From an uncultured Erythrobacter sp. (GTDB taxonomy: Bacteria; Pseudomonadota; Alphaproteobacteria; Sphingomonadales; Sphingomonadaceae), in contig CALBWA010000005.1 of the NCBI GenBank assembly GCA_937969505.1, forward strand, positions 1 to 64,000: a DNA stretch of 64,000 nt, read 5' to 3'. The position numbers and the translations under genes were made by a program. Shown piece by piece: positions 53,471 through 61,939 of this stretch. The notes beneath the pieces are model-generated. The model was not told the origin of the DNA. It searched no databases and saw only the letters and a program-made list of their open reading frames with translations. Within the stretch, counting starts at the first letter, position 1; each line of letters starts with the position of its first letter.

Positions 53471-53532
53471 GAAGGCAGGCGTCAGTCAGTCCGGAAGTCG
53501 GATGGCCAAAGCAAAAACATGAGGAACCCACC

Positions 53533-54150
53533 ATGAACGCACCGCAAGCGGTAGTTTTCGATGTGGGCCGCGTAATGTTCCAGTGGCAATTGCGTGCATT
53601 GTTCGAAAAGCTGATTGAGGATGAAGGCGAACTCGACTGGTTCCTCGAAAATGTCGTGACCGAGCAATGGCATTTTCAGCATGATCGCGGCGTGATGCTG
53701 GCTGATATGCTGCCAGCGCGCATACAAGAATTTCCTGATCAGGCGCTACGCATTGCAGCCTATGCAGCGCGCTTCAATGAAACGGTCCCCGGCCCGGTTG
53801 AAGGGACTCTTGAATTGGTGCGCGAACTGCACGAGGCGGGCATTCCCCTTTATTGCCTGACCAATTTCGGCGGCGAATTGTTCGCTGCTTTTCGCAAGAC
53901 ACAGCCTGTGTTCGATTGCTTTGATGACATCATTGTGTCGGGCGAGGAGCGCATCGCGAAACCTGATGCTCAAATCTATCGGATTGTCGAGAGCCGCAGC
54001 GGGATTAGCGGCGAAGCATTGTTCTTTACCGATGACAACGTTGAAAATATTGCAGCAGCTCGCGCACTGGGCTGGAATGCTGAGCTCTTTACGGGTGCGC
54101 CAGCGCTGCGAACGCAGTTGGTTGAGTTCGGTTTCTTGCAGAAACAATAA
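53533..54150 (+). CDS. HAD-family phosphatase (YihX-like)
   Basis: The 205-residue protein opens with AVVFDVGRVMFQWQLRALF. The nucleophile Asp is followed by Val-Gly rather than x-Asp, as in YihX-type sugar phosphatases (FDLGNV). YCLTNFGGELFAAF is motif II, SGEERIAKPDAQIYRIV motif III and FTDDNVENIAAARALGWNA motif IV. It probably removes phosphate from a small sugar phosphate in the cytoplasm. The substrate is not readable. Confidence 0.85.
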   Translation: MNAPQAVVFDVGRVMFQWQLRALFEKLIEDEGELDWFLENVVTEQWHFQHDRGVMLADMLPARIQEFPDQALRIAAYAARFNETVPGPVEGTLELVRELHEAGIPLYCLTNFGGELFAAFRKTQPVFDCFDDIIVSGEERIAKPDAQIYRIVESRSGISGEALFFTDDNVENIAAARALGWNAELFTGAPALRTQLVEFGFLQKQ

Positions 54151-54186
54151 CCCCCGGCACCATAAACTTGGGGGCGGCACCGGGGG
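54151..54186. terminator. GC-rich inverted repeat after the HAD gene
   Basis: CCCCCGG (54151-54157) immediately follows the stop codon and pairs perfectly with CCGGGGG (54180-54186). It could end transcription of the HAD gene or of the convergent CC_3452 gene, but no long T-run follows. Confidence 0.45.
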
Positions 54187-54257
54187 TAGTTTGCCATCAC
54201 GCGCGATCGAGGACAGTCGGCACGGACGGGCAGAATTTCAGACAAGCAATTGACTGA

Positions 54258-54599
54258 TTACTTGCCATTGCACTTTGCGAGGCGATCCTCGGCCAGTGCT
54301 TCTCCCTTTGAGGTGAAGCTCGAGACTTCGCCGAATTTACGAGCAAGCCCACGACAGATGCGCAAGGGGCGGGATGTGCCCTTGGCTGCGTGACAGGTTG
54401 TGCCTTGGCATTTCCAGGCGACGCCGGATGCGACCAATCGGTCGTCTTTGGCCGGGGCTACCAATTCGGCAGTGTAATACGCACCCGAATTGGCCAAAGC
54501 CGGGGCTGGATTGATCGCAAAACCAAAGGTGAAGCTGGTATAGATCAGCGCGAGTGCAAAGACACCTGCGCGGTTAGATGCGGGAGAGGAGAGGTTCAT
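54258..54599 (-). CDS. CC_3452 family secreted protein
   Basis: The 113-residue product starts at the ATG at 54599, behind AAAGGA, and has a signal peptide ending near PALANS. The mature part shows the family pattern: YYTAELVAPAKDDRLVASG, VAWKCQGTTCHAAKGTSRPL and CRGLARKFGEV, ending LAKCNG, with four Cys likely in disulfides. It is typical of Caulobacter and sphingomonads and of unknown function. Divergent from the HxlR regulator, which may control it. Confidence 0.87.
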   Translation of the reverse strand: MNLSSPASNRAGVFALALIYTSFTFGFAINPAPALANSGAYYTAELVAPAKDDRLVASGVAWKCQGTTCHAAKGTSRPLRICRGLARKFGEVSSFTSKGEALAEDRLAKCNGK

Positions 54600-54633
54600 A
54601 GCGTTGTCCTTTTTCGAGCAACTGGCTACCATA

Positions 54634-54705
54634 GGTTGCAATTCAAGACCAGTTGCAATTAGCGACTTACATAGTTAGGTTGCGAGTTGCAACTAAAAAT
54701 TGCAT
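54634..54705. promoter_or_regulatory. Repeated GTTGCAA boxes, candidate HxlR operator array
   Basis: GGTTGCAATT (54634-54643), AGTTGCAATT (54651-54660), the perfect palindrome AGTTGCAACT (54685-54694) and AATTGCAT (54698-54705) lie between the divergent CC_3452 and HxlR genes. The first, second and third boxes are 17 and 34 bases apart, a regular phase. A GGTTGCAG follows at 54739. Confidence 0.5.
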
Positions 54706-54759
54706 AAATTTGGCAAGTTTTGAAAAGCGCGCTATTTAGGTTGCAGGGAAAGGACTGAA

Positions 54760-55314
54760 ATGGGCGATATACGCGAACCGCTGCGCGAGTTGATCGAATG
54801 CGGCCTTCCGCAAGCACTGGAAGTTATGGGAGAGCGATGGTCGTTCATGATCTTGCGCGCCAGTTTCAATGGCTTGCACCATTTCGAGGAATTTTTGAGC
54901 GAACTGGGCATTGCCCGCAACATCTTGTCGAACCGGCTGGCTAAGCTGGTCGAACACGGAATTTTGAAGCGCGAACCTTGTCCCGATGACCGCCGCAAGA
55001 TTGAATATCGTCTTACCGATAAAGGCTTCGACCTGCTGCCGGCAATGCTCGCATTGAGACAATGGGGACAGAAATACGGCGCCGAGTTCCAAGAAAACCC
55101 CGTTCTGGTCGACGACCTAGATCGCTTGCCAATCGGTCCGGTTTCGATCCTGGCGCATGATGGACGTCTGCTGGCGCATGAGGATTTGCGTCTTGTTGAC
55201 CGCGCCGACATCGGCAAGCGGTCTGACGGTAGCAAGGCCACAGCAAGAAAGGTTCTCAATCGCGGAGATGTGGTCGAGCTTGACGAAATCCGCAAAGCGG
55301 CAGGCAGTGGCTAG
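54760..55314 (+). CDS. HxlR-family transcriptional regulator
   Basis: The 184-residue protein has the HxlR winged helix: ALEVMGERWSFMILRASFNG, then HHFEEFLSELGIARNILSNRL and KLVEHGILKREPCPDDRRKIEYRLTDKG-type wing. A C-terminal extension (residues 110-184) is longer than in minimal HxlR proteins and has no recognised domain. It probably binds the GTTGCAA boxes upstream and controls its own and the divergent gene. Confidence 0.88.
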   Translation: MGDIREPLRELIECGLPQALEVMGERWSFMILRASFNGLHHFEEFLSELGIARNILSNRLAKLVEHGILKREPCPDDRRKIEYRLTDKGFDLLPAMLALRQWGQKYGAEFQENPVLVDDLDRLPIGPVSILAHDGRLLAHEDLRLVDRADIGKRSDGSKATARKVLNRGDVVELDEIRKAAGSG

Positions 55315-55323
55315 TTAGCGAAG

Positions 55324-56115
55324 TTACCTTGGTTGCGGTGTGCGTGTATAATCGATCCTGATCCGCACCCATGATCCAATTTGAGAACGTCCCCCGACAC
55401 GAGCTGGCCTTACCCTGAACTGCCAGGCTGCAGCCAGCACCGCGCGCCCGATCTGCGAGCCTTGCGGAACCTCGCCAAGCAAATTGCAATCTTCCACACG
55501 AAAATCCGGCACGGTCCTGCATTCGATCAGTGCCGACCCTGGTCCGCTTGCTGTCGAAAGATAACCGGCCAATTCTTGGTCGGTTGGCTCACGAAACCAG
55601 CGTGCGGCGTAAAGCGGTTCACCATTGCTGGCCGTACCTACGCGGCGGCTATCGCGTGGTCCTGAGCTGCCGCCACCGGGCGGTCCATAATTGCGCGGCG
55701 GAGAGGCTGCCCGGGGCGGCGCTGGCTGGACAGGCTGGGGGGCTGCTGCCAGATCGGGCAATGGTACTGGAACTGGAACTATTATTGTCGGAGTGACAAG
55801 ATCGGGTATGGGTTCGATAGCTGGCTCGACAGACTCTGGCAGCGGTTGGATAGGCGGCACTGCATTTACCGGTTCGGTTTCGGTTGGTGCTGGGTCGGGC
55901 TCATCAGCAGGCGTGTCCTCAGCAAAGTCCTGCGCGCTGAAGGTCACAAGCGCATCACCATCATTATCATCCGAACCGATCCCATACCCGATTGAAATCA
56001 ACAGCAATAGCAAGAGTGCTTCGATCGCCAGTGCAATTGATAGACCGACAATGCGGCGCTTGAACGGGCGATTGGCGCCCTGGACAAGAAAGCCGCCCGG
56101 CTCAGCATCAATCAC
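55324..56115 (-). CDS. TonB-like membrane-anchored protein of unknown role
   Basis: The 263-residue protein has one N-terminal membrane helix (VGLSIALAIEALLLLLLISIG), an acidic and Pro-rich linker (residues 60-145, with PIQPLPESVEPAIEPIPDL), and a C-terminal domain holding GRAVLAAAWQFRVRPARVGG, which resembles the TonB C-terminal fold. No ExbB/ExbD genes adjoin. A periplasm-spanning energy or anchoring role is inferred from the architecture only. Confidence 0.7.
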   Translation of the reverse strand: MIDAEPGGFLVQGANRPFKRRIVGLSIALAIEALLLLLLISIGYGIGSDDNDGDALVTFSAQDFAEDTPADEPDPAPTETEPVNAVPPIQPLPESVEPAIEPIPDLVTPTIIVPVPVPLPDLAAAPQPVQPAPPRAASPPRNYGPPGGGSSGPRDSRRVGTASNGEPLYAARWFREPTDQELAGYLSTASGPGSALIECRTVPDFRVEDCNLLGEVPQGSQIGRAVLAAAWQFRVRPARVGGRSQIGSWVRIRIDYTRTPQPR

Positions 56116-56236
56116 GGCGTCATGGGTGTGCGCTATGGCGTATTACTCTTGGCATAGAGGGTTGGCGGCCGAATCAACTGCCAACCAGAGCGATAACACA
56201 CAACCACCTTGCCGCGAGGTGAATTTGTGGATTCCC

Positions 56237-57745
56237 CTACGCCCGCGGTGCCTGCCGGCGATAGCTCAGCGCTTCGGCGATATGCACCCTTGCAACCTGT
56301 TGCCTGCCGGCAAGATCTGCGATTGTTCGCGCCACTCGCAGCATCCTAGTATAGGAGCGTGCAGATAGCCGCATAGCGTCAGCGGCTTGTAGCAACAGGG
56401 CCCGGCCAGCATCATCAGGTGTTGCAAATCGCTCTAGGGCATCCCCGTCTAGTTCTGCATTGCTGCGCGCCCCGGTTTCTTTGTGACGAGATATCTGCCG
56501 TTGGCGGGCAACGGTCACTCTGGCGGCAACCTCGCTGGAGCCTTCGGCAGCAGGTGGCAGGCCTAGGTCTGCAGCACTGACGGGATCGACCTCCACGTGC
56601 AGATCGATTCTGTCGAGCATTGGACCAGATACCTTGCTTTGATAATCGGCGGCGCAGCGCGGTGCGCGCGAGCAGGCCAGGGCCGGATCACCCAGATGAC
56701 CGCAGCGACAAGGGTTCATCGCTGCGATCAGCTGGACCCGGGCCGGGAATGTGACATGCGCATTGGCCCGGGCGATATCGATTGATCCGGTTTCCAAAGG
56801 CTGGCGAAGCGAATCGAGGACCGGGCGCTGGAATTCAGGAAGTTCATCCAGAAACAGCACTCCAAGATGTGCCAGGCTTACCTCTCCGGGACGCACCTTC
56901 AGGCCACCCCCGGTAAGCGCTGCCATGCTTGCAGAATGATGAGGCGCACGAAACGGCCTGGCCCTGCTGATCTTTCCCCCTTCCAATAAGCCAGCCACTG
57001 ATTGGACCATGGACACTTCCAGGGCCTCTGCCGCAGTCAGTTCAGGCAGGATGCCGGGAAGACAAGATGCCAGTAGACTCTTGCCCGCACCCGGCGGCCC
57101 ATTCAGCAGCAGATTGTGCCCGCCAGCGGCGGCAATTTCGAGTGCGCGTTTGGCTACTTCCTGCCCCTTTACCTGCTTAAGGTCCGCCATTGGCACAGGA
57201 GTTTCGATATCTCCACGTGCAGGCTCAGGCAGTATTTGCGTGCCTTTCAGGTGGTTCAGCAGACTGACAAGATCAGGCGCAGCAAGCACAGGCACGCCGC
57301 TGGCCCAGCGCGCTTCTGAACCCTGGAGCGCTGGGCAGATCAGGCCGACTTCCTGTTCGCTGGCATGCAATGCGGCCAGCAAAACACCCGGAGATGCTGC
57401 TATCCTGCCATCGAGCGACAATTCGCCAACTGCCAGCCATTCGCCCAATTGCTCAGCATCGCAAACGCCCATTGCCCCCAGCAGTGCCAGCGCGATCGGA
57501 AGGTCGAAATGAGAGCCCTCCTTGGGCAAGTCAGCAGGTGAAAGATTGATCGTGATGCGCTTGGGCGGCAAGGCAAGTCCCATCGAGGACAGTGCAGACT
57601 GAACGCGTTCACGGCTTTCGCCCACCGCCTTGTCAGGCAGGCCGACGATGGCAAAGCGCGGCAAGCCGGATGCCAATTGGCATTGCACTTCGACCGCGCG
57701 CGCCTCGAGCCCTAGATAGGCGACCGTTTTGACCAAGGCGACCAC
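56237..57745 (-). CDS. YifB/ComM-family Mg-chelatase-like AAA ATPase
   Basis: The 502-residue protein has the N-terminal ChlI-like domain (VQCQLASGLPRFAIVGLPDKAV), the AAA core with Walker A LLNGPPGAGKSLLASCLPGI near residue 214, LFLDELPEFQRPVLDSLRQP as Walker B, and a C-terminal domain with SARSYTRMLRVARTIADL. ComM drives branch migration of incoming DNA during natural transformation in other genera. The same role here is likely but unproven. Confidence 0.88.
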   Translation of the reverse strand: MVALVKTVAYLGLEARAVEVQCQLASGLPRFAIVGLPDKAVGESRERVQSALSSMGLALPPKRITINLSPADLPKEGSHFDLPIALALLGAMGVCDAEQLGEWLAVGELSLDGRIAASPGVLLAALHASEQEVGLICPALQGSEARWASGVPVLAAPDLVSLLNHLKGTQILPEPARGDIETPVPMADLKQVKGQEVAKRALEIAAAGGHNLLLNGPPGAGKSLLASCLPGILPELTAAEALEVSMVQSVAGLLEGGKISRARPFRAPHHSASMAALTGGGLKVRPGEVSLAHLGVLFLDELPEFQRPVLDSLRQPLETGSIDIARANAHVTFPARVQLIAAMNPCRCGHLGDPALACSRAPRCAADYQSKVSGPMLDRIDLHVEVDPVSAADLGLPPAAEGSSEVAARVTVARQRQISRHKETGARSNAELDGDALERFATPDDAGRALLLQAADAMRLSARSYTRMLRVARTIADLAGRQQVARVHIAEALSYRRQAPRA

Positions 57746-57947
57746 GCAAATTCCCCATTATCCAGCCGGATCGGGTAGCCTCATCATGTTGGCCAAGAGC
57801 GGGCAAATTAAAGGATTTTAACCTGCGCAATAGTTGATGAACTCGCATCGGCGCAGAAAGGTTGAACGGGTTAGCCGGTGGCTTTCACGAAGCTTGCACA
57901 GCCGGCTCGGAATGAGCCAATTGCGTGCCGCAAAATGTGGTTGCCGC

Positions 57948-57976
57948 TTGACTCAAGGTACCCCTTGTCCTAACCG
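57948..57976 (+). promoter_or_regulatory. Promoter of rpmH
   Basis: TTGACT (57948-57953), a 17-base spacer and TAACCG (57971-57976) give a promoter of the same shape as those of rpmJ and rpoZ. It precedes the rpmH leader hairpin. Confidence 0.55.
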
Positions 57977-57991
57977 CGCGCCCAATGAGGC

Positions 57992-58018
57992 GGTCGCCTG
58001 TTCCGGGCGGCCCTTTTT
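57992..58018 (+). promoter_or_regulatory. Attenuator-like hairpin with T-run in the rpmH leader
   Basis: GGTCGCC (57992-57998) pairs with GGCGGCC (58006-58012), 7 pairs with one T-G wobble, and CTTTTTATT follows at once. It lies between the promoter and the rpmH start, where termination would lower the whole rpmH-rnpA-yidD unit. Confidence 0.5.
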
Positions 58019-58076
58019 ATTGGTGCGTTTGTGCCCTAGTGCGCCTGCTGCATCACTTTTGATTTTTGAGGACGAT

Positions 58077-58211
58077 ATGAAGCGGACATTCCAGCCCAGC
58101 AATCTCGTGCGTGCCCGTCGCCACGGGTTCTTCGCGCGTAAGAAAACCGTCGGTGGTCGCAAGGTTTTGCGCGCTCGCCGTCGCCGTGGCCGCAAGAACC
58201 TTTGTGCTTAA
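58077..58211 (+). CDS. rpmH: 50S ribosomal protein L34
   Basis: The 44-residue product [20 protein letters not shown] continues with the conserved RRRRGRK end of L34. GAGGA lies 6 bases upstream of the ATG at 58077. The gene is first in the usual rpmH-rnpA-yidD-yidC-yihA order. Its end is close to or overlaps the rnpA start. Confidence 0.96.
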   Translation: MKRTFQPSNLVRARRHGFFARKKTVGGRKVLRARRRRGRKNLCA

Positions 58212-58240
58212 GTACAAACGGTAACACTCAGAAGATCGCG

Positions 58241-58627
58241 GTGCTGACGCGCCGCGCCGATTTTCTTGCTGCGAACCGGGGCCTGCGCATTGCACGCCCC
58301 GGTTTCGTGCTTTTGGCCAAGCCCAATGGCGGGCAGGGCAAGCGTTACGGGATCACGATCACCAAAAAGGTTGGCAATGCCGTGGTGCGCAATCGGATGA
58401 AACGCCGTTTCCGCGAATTGCTTCGAGCGCATCTACCCGAGCTCGGCCTACCTGATCACGATCATATCCTGATCGGGCGCGATGGCGGAGTTGAACGGGC
58501 ATTCGATCATCTTAATGTGGATTTGGCCGAAGCGCTCGGTCGTGCTGCGGCAGGCAAGGGTGACAGACCGCGCAGAAACAACTTCCGAGGCGCGGGCAAA
58601 AAACGTCATGCAGGGGCGGGGCAATGA
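58241..58627 (+). CDS. rnpA: Ribonuclease P protein component
   Basis: The protein contains [20 protein letters not shown] at the N-terminus and the RNA-binding signature [13 protein letters not shown] near residue 65. It helps RNase P RNA mature tRNA 5' ends. The GTG at 58241 (128 residues) puts the start just before the conserved LTRRADF block; a TTG at 58202, overlapping rpmH, gives 141 residues and is the alternative. The C-terminal tail is Arg/Gly-rich. The stop overlaps the yidD start. Confidence 0.9.
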   Translation: MLTRRADFLAANRGLRIARPGFVLLAKPNGGQGKRYGITITKKVGNAVVRNRMKRRFRELLRAHLPELGLPDHDHILIGRDGGVERAFDHLNVDLAEALGRAAAGKGDRPRRNNFRGAGKKRHAGAGQ

Positions 58628-58833
58628 AGCAGATTATGATCGCGATCGCCCGCCTGTGGCAGGTTGGACCCAGCCGCATTTTGCCGCCCACGTGTCGGTT
58701 TTCACCATCATGCTCTCAATTCGCCATCGAAGCGCTGGGGAAATACGGTGCGATCAAGGGTGGATGGATGGCTCTAAAGCGGATATTGCGCTGCCATCCA
58801 TGGGGTGGGCATGGATATGACCCTGTGCCCTAG
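58624..58833 (+). CDS. yidD: Membrane protein insertion efficiency factor YidD
   Basis: The 69-residue product has the family pattern: [20 protein letters not shown], then [18 protein letters not shown] and [14 protein letters not shown]. It assists YidC-mediated insertion of membrane proteins. The ATG overlaps the rnpA stop (ATGA). Confidence 0.95.
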   Translation: MKQIMIAIARLWQVGPSRILPPTCRFSPSCSQFAIEALGKYGAIKGGWMALKRILRCHPWGGHGYDPVP

Positions 58834-58894
58834 CTTCATGCGGTGTAGCATCTATATAACACAGTACCTATAATCAGACGCACAGGATTTTATC

Positions 58895-60679
58895 TTGGAC
58901 AATCAGCGTAATCTTCTTCTTGCCGTCGTGCTTTGCGGTCTGCTCATCCTGGGATGGGATGCAGGCGTCAAATATTTCTATCCGCAGGCAGACCAAGCGC
59001 AATCGGCACCGCAAACAGCCTCCACCGGTGCTGATGCTCAGGGTGCTGCAACAGGTGATGTTGGCTCACCTCCGGGAGGCAGTAGCCAGCTCGGTGCTGA
59101 AGCTTCAGGGCCGGTGGATCTCGCCCAAGCGCTGGCCTCACCTGAGCGCATCCGAATTGATGCACCACGGGTTGAAGGGTCGATCAATCTGATCGGCGCG
59201 AGGGTCGACGATATCGAACTCAAGGATCACCGCGAAACCATCGATGATGATAGCGGGCCCGTGCAATTGTTTGCTCCGCTGGGCACACCTGGTCAGTACT
59301 TCGCCCAGTTTGGCTGGATTGGCACCGGCGTATCTCTGCCCACGGCTCAGACCATTTGGGAGGCAGATGCCGAAGTCCTGACTGAGAATCAGCCCGTCAC
59401 GCTGACCTATAACAATGGTGAAGGACAAACCTTCGCAATCCGATTCTCGATCGATGAGAATTACATGGTCACCGCAGAACAATCGGTTACAAACAATGGC
59501 GCCGGTCCTGTGGTGGTACAGCCGTATGGTTTGATCAACCGCAACACCATCAATGCCAGCCCAAGCACGTTTAACGCGCATTCAGGACCGATTGGCTCTT
59601 TCGGCGACTCGGTTGATTACAGCCTCGATTACGAAGACCTGGCAGAGAGTGGGACATACACCTCTGATAATGGCCGGGTTCACTGGACTGGTTTCAGCGA
59701 TATTTACTGGCTTTCAGCCCTGATCCCACAGGACAATTCCGAGGCAACATCGACTTTTCGCGCGCTCGGCAATGATGTCTTTCGTACCGACATGATATAC
59801 GCACCTGAGACCGTACCAGCAGGTGCGACAGCGACCCATTCCGCGCTGCTGTTCGCCGGCGCCAAGGAAACGGTGGTGCTGGATCAATATCGTGACAGCC
59901 TGGGTATCGACAAGTTCGGCAAAGCAATCGATTGGGGCTGGTTTGAATGGTTCGTCAAACCGATGGTCTGGCTGCTGCGCACCTTGTACGAATTTGCCGG
60001 CAACTTCGGTGTTGCCATCATCCTGCTGACAATCATTATTCGCGGCGCGCTGTTCCCGATCGCCCAAAAGCAATTCGCCAGCATGGCTGGGATGAAAGCG
60101 GTTCAGCCTAAAATGAAGGCGATCCAAGAGCGATATAAGGACGACAAGCAGAAGCAGCAGCAAGAGATCATGGCTCTCTATAAGAAAGAGGGGGTTAATC
60201 CGCTGGCCGGTTGTTTACCGCTCCTGGTCCAGATTCCGATCTTCTTTGCGCTCTACAAGGCTCTGATCCTGGCGATCGAGATGCGTCACAAGCCCTTCGT
60301 CTTGTGGATTGAAGATTTGTCAGCGCCCGACCCTGCCAAAATTCTCAATCTGTTTGGCCTTCTACCGTTCGAACCGGCCGGCTTCTTGGGGATTGGCGTG
60401 CTGGCAATCCTGCTCGGCGTCACCATGTGGCTGACGTTCAAACTAAACCCGTCCGCAATGGATCCGATGCAGCAGCAAATCTTCAACTTCATGCCATGGG
60501 TGCTGATGTTTGTGATGGCACCGTTTGCTGCAGGCCTTCTGCTTTACTGGGTAACCTCCAACGTTTTGACGCTGGCGCAGCAAAGCTACCTCTATTCCAA
60601 ACATCCTCAGTTGCGCGCTGCAGCTGAAAAGGAAAAGGCGGAAAAGGAACTGGCCAAGAAACGCGAAGAAAGTTCTTGA
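58895..60679 (+). CDS. yidC: Membrane protein insertase YidC
   Basis: The 594-residue protein has an N-terminal anchor helix, a periplasmic beta-sandwich domain (about residues 60-345) and five core helices. YEFAGNFGVAIILLTIIIRG and the hairpin with MKAIQERYKDDKQKQQQEIM near residue 405 are typical, and GCLPLLVQIPIFFALYKAL follows. The start is a TTG with AGGA 7 bases upstream. A TATAAT at 58869-58874 may give an internal promoter, but no good -35 accompanies it. Confidence 0.95.
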   Translation: MDNQRNLLLAVVLCGLLILGWDAGVKYFYPQADQAQSAPQTASTGADAQGAATGDVGSPPGGSSQLGAEASGPVDLAQALASPERIRIDAPRVEGSINLIGARVDDIELKDHRETIDDDSGPVQLFAPLGTPGQYFAQFGWIGTGVSLPTAQTIWEADAEVLTENQPVTLTYNNGEGQTFAIRFSIDENYMVTAEQSVTNNGAGPVVVQPYGLINRNTINASPSTFNAHSGPIGSFGDSVDYSLDYEDLAESGTYTSDNGRVHWTGFSDIYWLSALIPQDNSEATSTFRALGNDVFRTDMIYAPETVPAGATATHSALLFAGAKETVVLDQYRDSLGIDKFGKAIDWGWFEWFVKPMVWLLRTLYEFAGNFGVAIILLTIIIRGALFPIAQKQFASMAGMKAVQPKMKAIQERYKDDKQKQQQEIMALYKKEGVNPLAGCLPLLVQIPIFFALYKALILAIEMRHKPFVLWIEDLSAPDPAKILNLFGLLPFEPAGFLGIGVLAILLGVTMWLTFKLNPSAMDPMQQQIFNFMPWVLMFVMAPFAAGLLLYWVTSNVLTLAQQSYLYSKHPQLRAAAEKEKAEKELAKKREESS

Positions 60680-61356
60680 GCGTGGATCAGCCCGAACCCT
60701 TAGACGAAGTTATTCAGGCCTATTCGGAAAAAGCGGCTGCCAAGCTTCTGTCGGGACGTGTCGACTTTTTGCTGTCAGCCCCGCAGCTGAAATTCTTGCC
60801 CGATCCAACGGTGCCTGAGATCGCATTTTGTGGTCGCAGCAATGTGGGTAAGAGCTCGCTTTTAAATGCACTCACCGGACGACGCTCTATTGCTCGGGCT
60901 TCAGTCACGCCGGGGCGAACGCAGGAACTCAACATCTTTGAAGTGGGAGAACCTACGGCATTCCGTTTGGTTGACATGCCCGGGTACGGTTTTGCCAAAG
61001 CACCGCCAAAAGTGGTCGACAATTGGAAAAAGCTGGTGCGCACCTATCTCAGGGGACGGGTCGTTCTTAACCGCACGTTATTGCTGGTCGATAGCCGCCA
61101 TGGTCTGAAAGATGTCGACCGTGAAATGATGACAATGCTGGACGAAGCGGCTGTGAGCTACCGAGTGGTCTTGACCAAAGCTGACAAGATCAAGGCCAGC
61201 TCGCTCGATGCTACGGCGCAGAAAGTTGCTGATGAAATCCGCAAACATGTCGCCGCCTACCCGCAGTTGCATATCACCAGCAGCGAAAAGAGTATGGGTA
61301 TTGCCGCCTTGCGCGCTGCGGTGGTTTCAGATGCCGGTATAAAGCTGGAGCGCTGA
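60676..61356 (+). CDS. yihA: Ribosome biogenesis GTPase YihA/EngB
   Basis: The 226-residue GTPase has G1 GRSNVGKSSLLNALTG near residue 53, G2/G3 with VTPGRTQELN and LVDMPGYGFAKAP, and G4 LTKADK. It acts in late assembly of the large ribosomal subunit. The TTG at 60676 overlaps the yidC stop; a GTG at 60682 is an alternative start. It completes the rpmH-yidC block. Confidence 0.93.
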   Translation: MSVDQPEPLDEVIQAYSEKAAAKLLSGRVDFLLSAPQLKFLPDPTVPEIAFCGRSNVGKSSLLNALTGRRSIARASVTPGRTQELNIFEVGEPTAFRLVDMPGYGFAKAPPKVVDNWKKLVRTYLRGRVVLNRTLLLVDSRHGLKDVDREMMTMLDEAAVSYRVVLTKADKIKASSLDATAQKVADEIRKHVAAYPQLHITSSEKSMGIAALRAAVVSDAGIKLER

Positions 61357-61402
61357 CTGGGACGTTTTCACCGACTGCAATGCTCGCGCGACGGCATGCG
61401 CG

Positions 61403-61825
61403 TCAGGTCTCGAACAAGCTCGTATCGTCAGCAAAAGCCTTGAATTCCAGCGCATTTCCCGCTGGATCACGCAGAAACATCGTGGCTTGTTCCCCAGGCT
61501 TTCCTTTGAAACGGACTGTGGGTTCAATAATGAATTTTGTGCCGAATTCTTGCAAACGCTCAGCCAGCGAGGACCAGTCATTCATGGCCAACACCAATCC
61601 GAAGTGAGGGATGGGTACCCCATGACCGTCGACATGGTTATTGGCGCGATCCCCGGTCTCTTCAGGAGCCATGTGAGCGACAATCTGGTGCCCAAAGAAA
61701 TCGAAATCGATCCAGTAAGGCGAACTGCGTCCTTCATTGCACCCAAGCACCGTTCCATAGAATTCGCGCGCTGTCGCCAGATCGTCGACTGGAAAGGCAA
61801 GGTGAAAGGGGCGCAGGGTCATCAA
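61403..61825 (-). CDS. VOC-family (glyoxalase-like) protein
   Basis: The 140-residue protein has the paired beta-alpha-beta-beta-beta modules: [20 protein letters not shown] and [20 protein letters not shown]. The likely metal ligands are His in the first strand, His of PIPHFGL and Glu in NALEFKAF. It closely resembles uncharacterised VOC proteins of proteobacteria. The substrate cannot be assigned. Convergent with yihA. Confidence 0.88.
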   Translation of the reverse strand: MMTLRPFHLAFPVDDLATAREFYGTVLGCNEGRSSPYWIDFDFFGHQIVAHMAPEETGDRANNHVDGHGVPIPHFGLVLAMNDWSSLAERLQEFGTKFIIEPTVRFKGKPGEQATMFLRDPAGNALEFKAFADDTSLFET

Positions 61826-61939
61826 TCTTATTCCTCATCGAAAAAAGGCGGTAACCATCGTAACCCGTTCAGCCTCGACAGCGAAACAATGAATAACTAG
61901 GGCTCGTTAACTCACCAGCATATTGGACTGCGCCAGATT

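Larger units (their letters stand above)
57746..58076. other. Intergenic leader region of rpmH
   Basis: No separate gene is seen; an open frame running in from 57834 is only the extension of rpmH. The stretch holds the rpmH promoter and its attenuator-like hairpin, annotated separately, and a single DnaA-box-like TTATCCAGC at 57760 that is not clustered. Confidence 0.6.

Noticed and set aside
58869-58874. Perfect TATAAT before yidC
   Set aside because: No acceptable -35 at 16-18 bases (TAGCAT at 17), so not listed as a promoter; a weak internal promoter remains possible.
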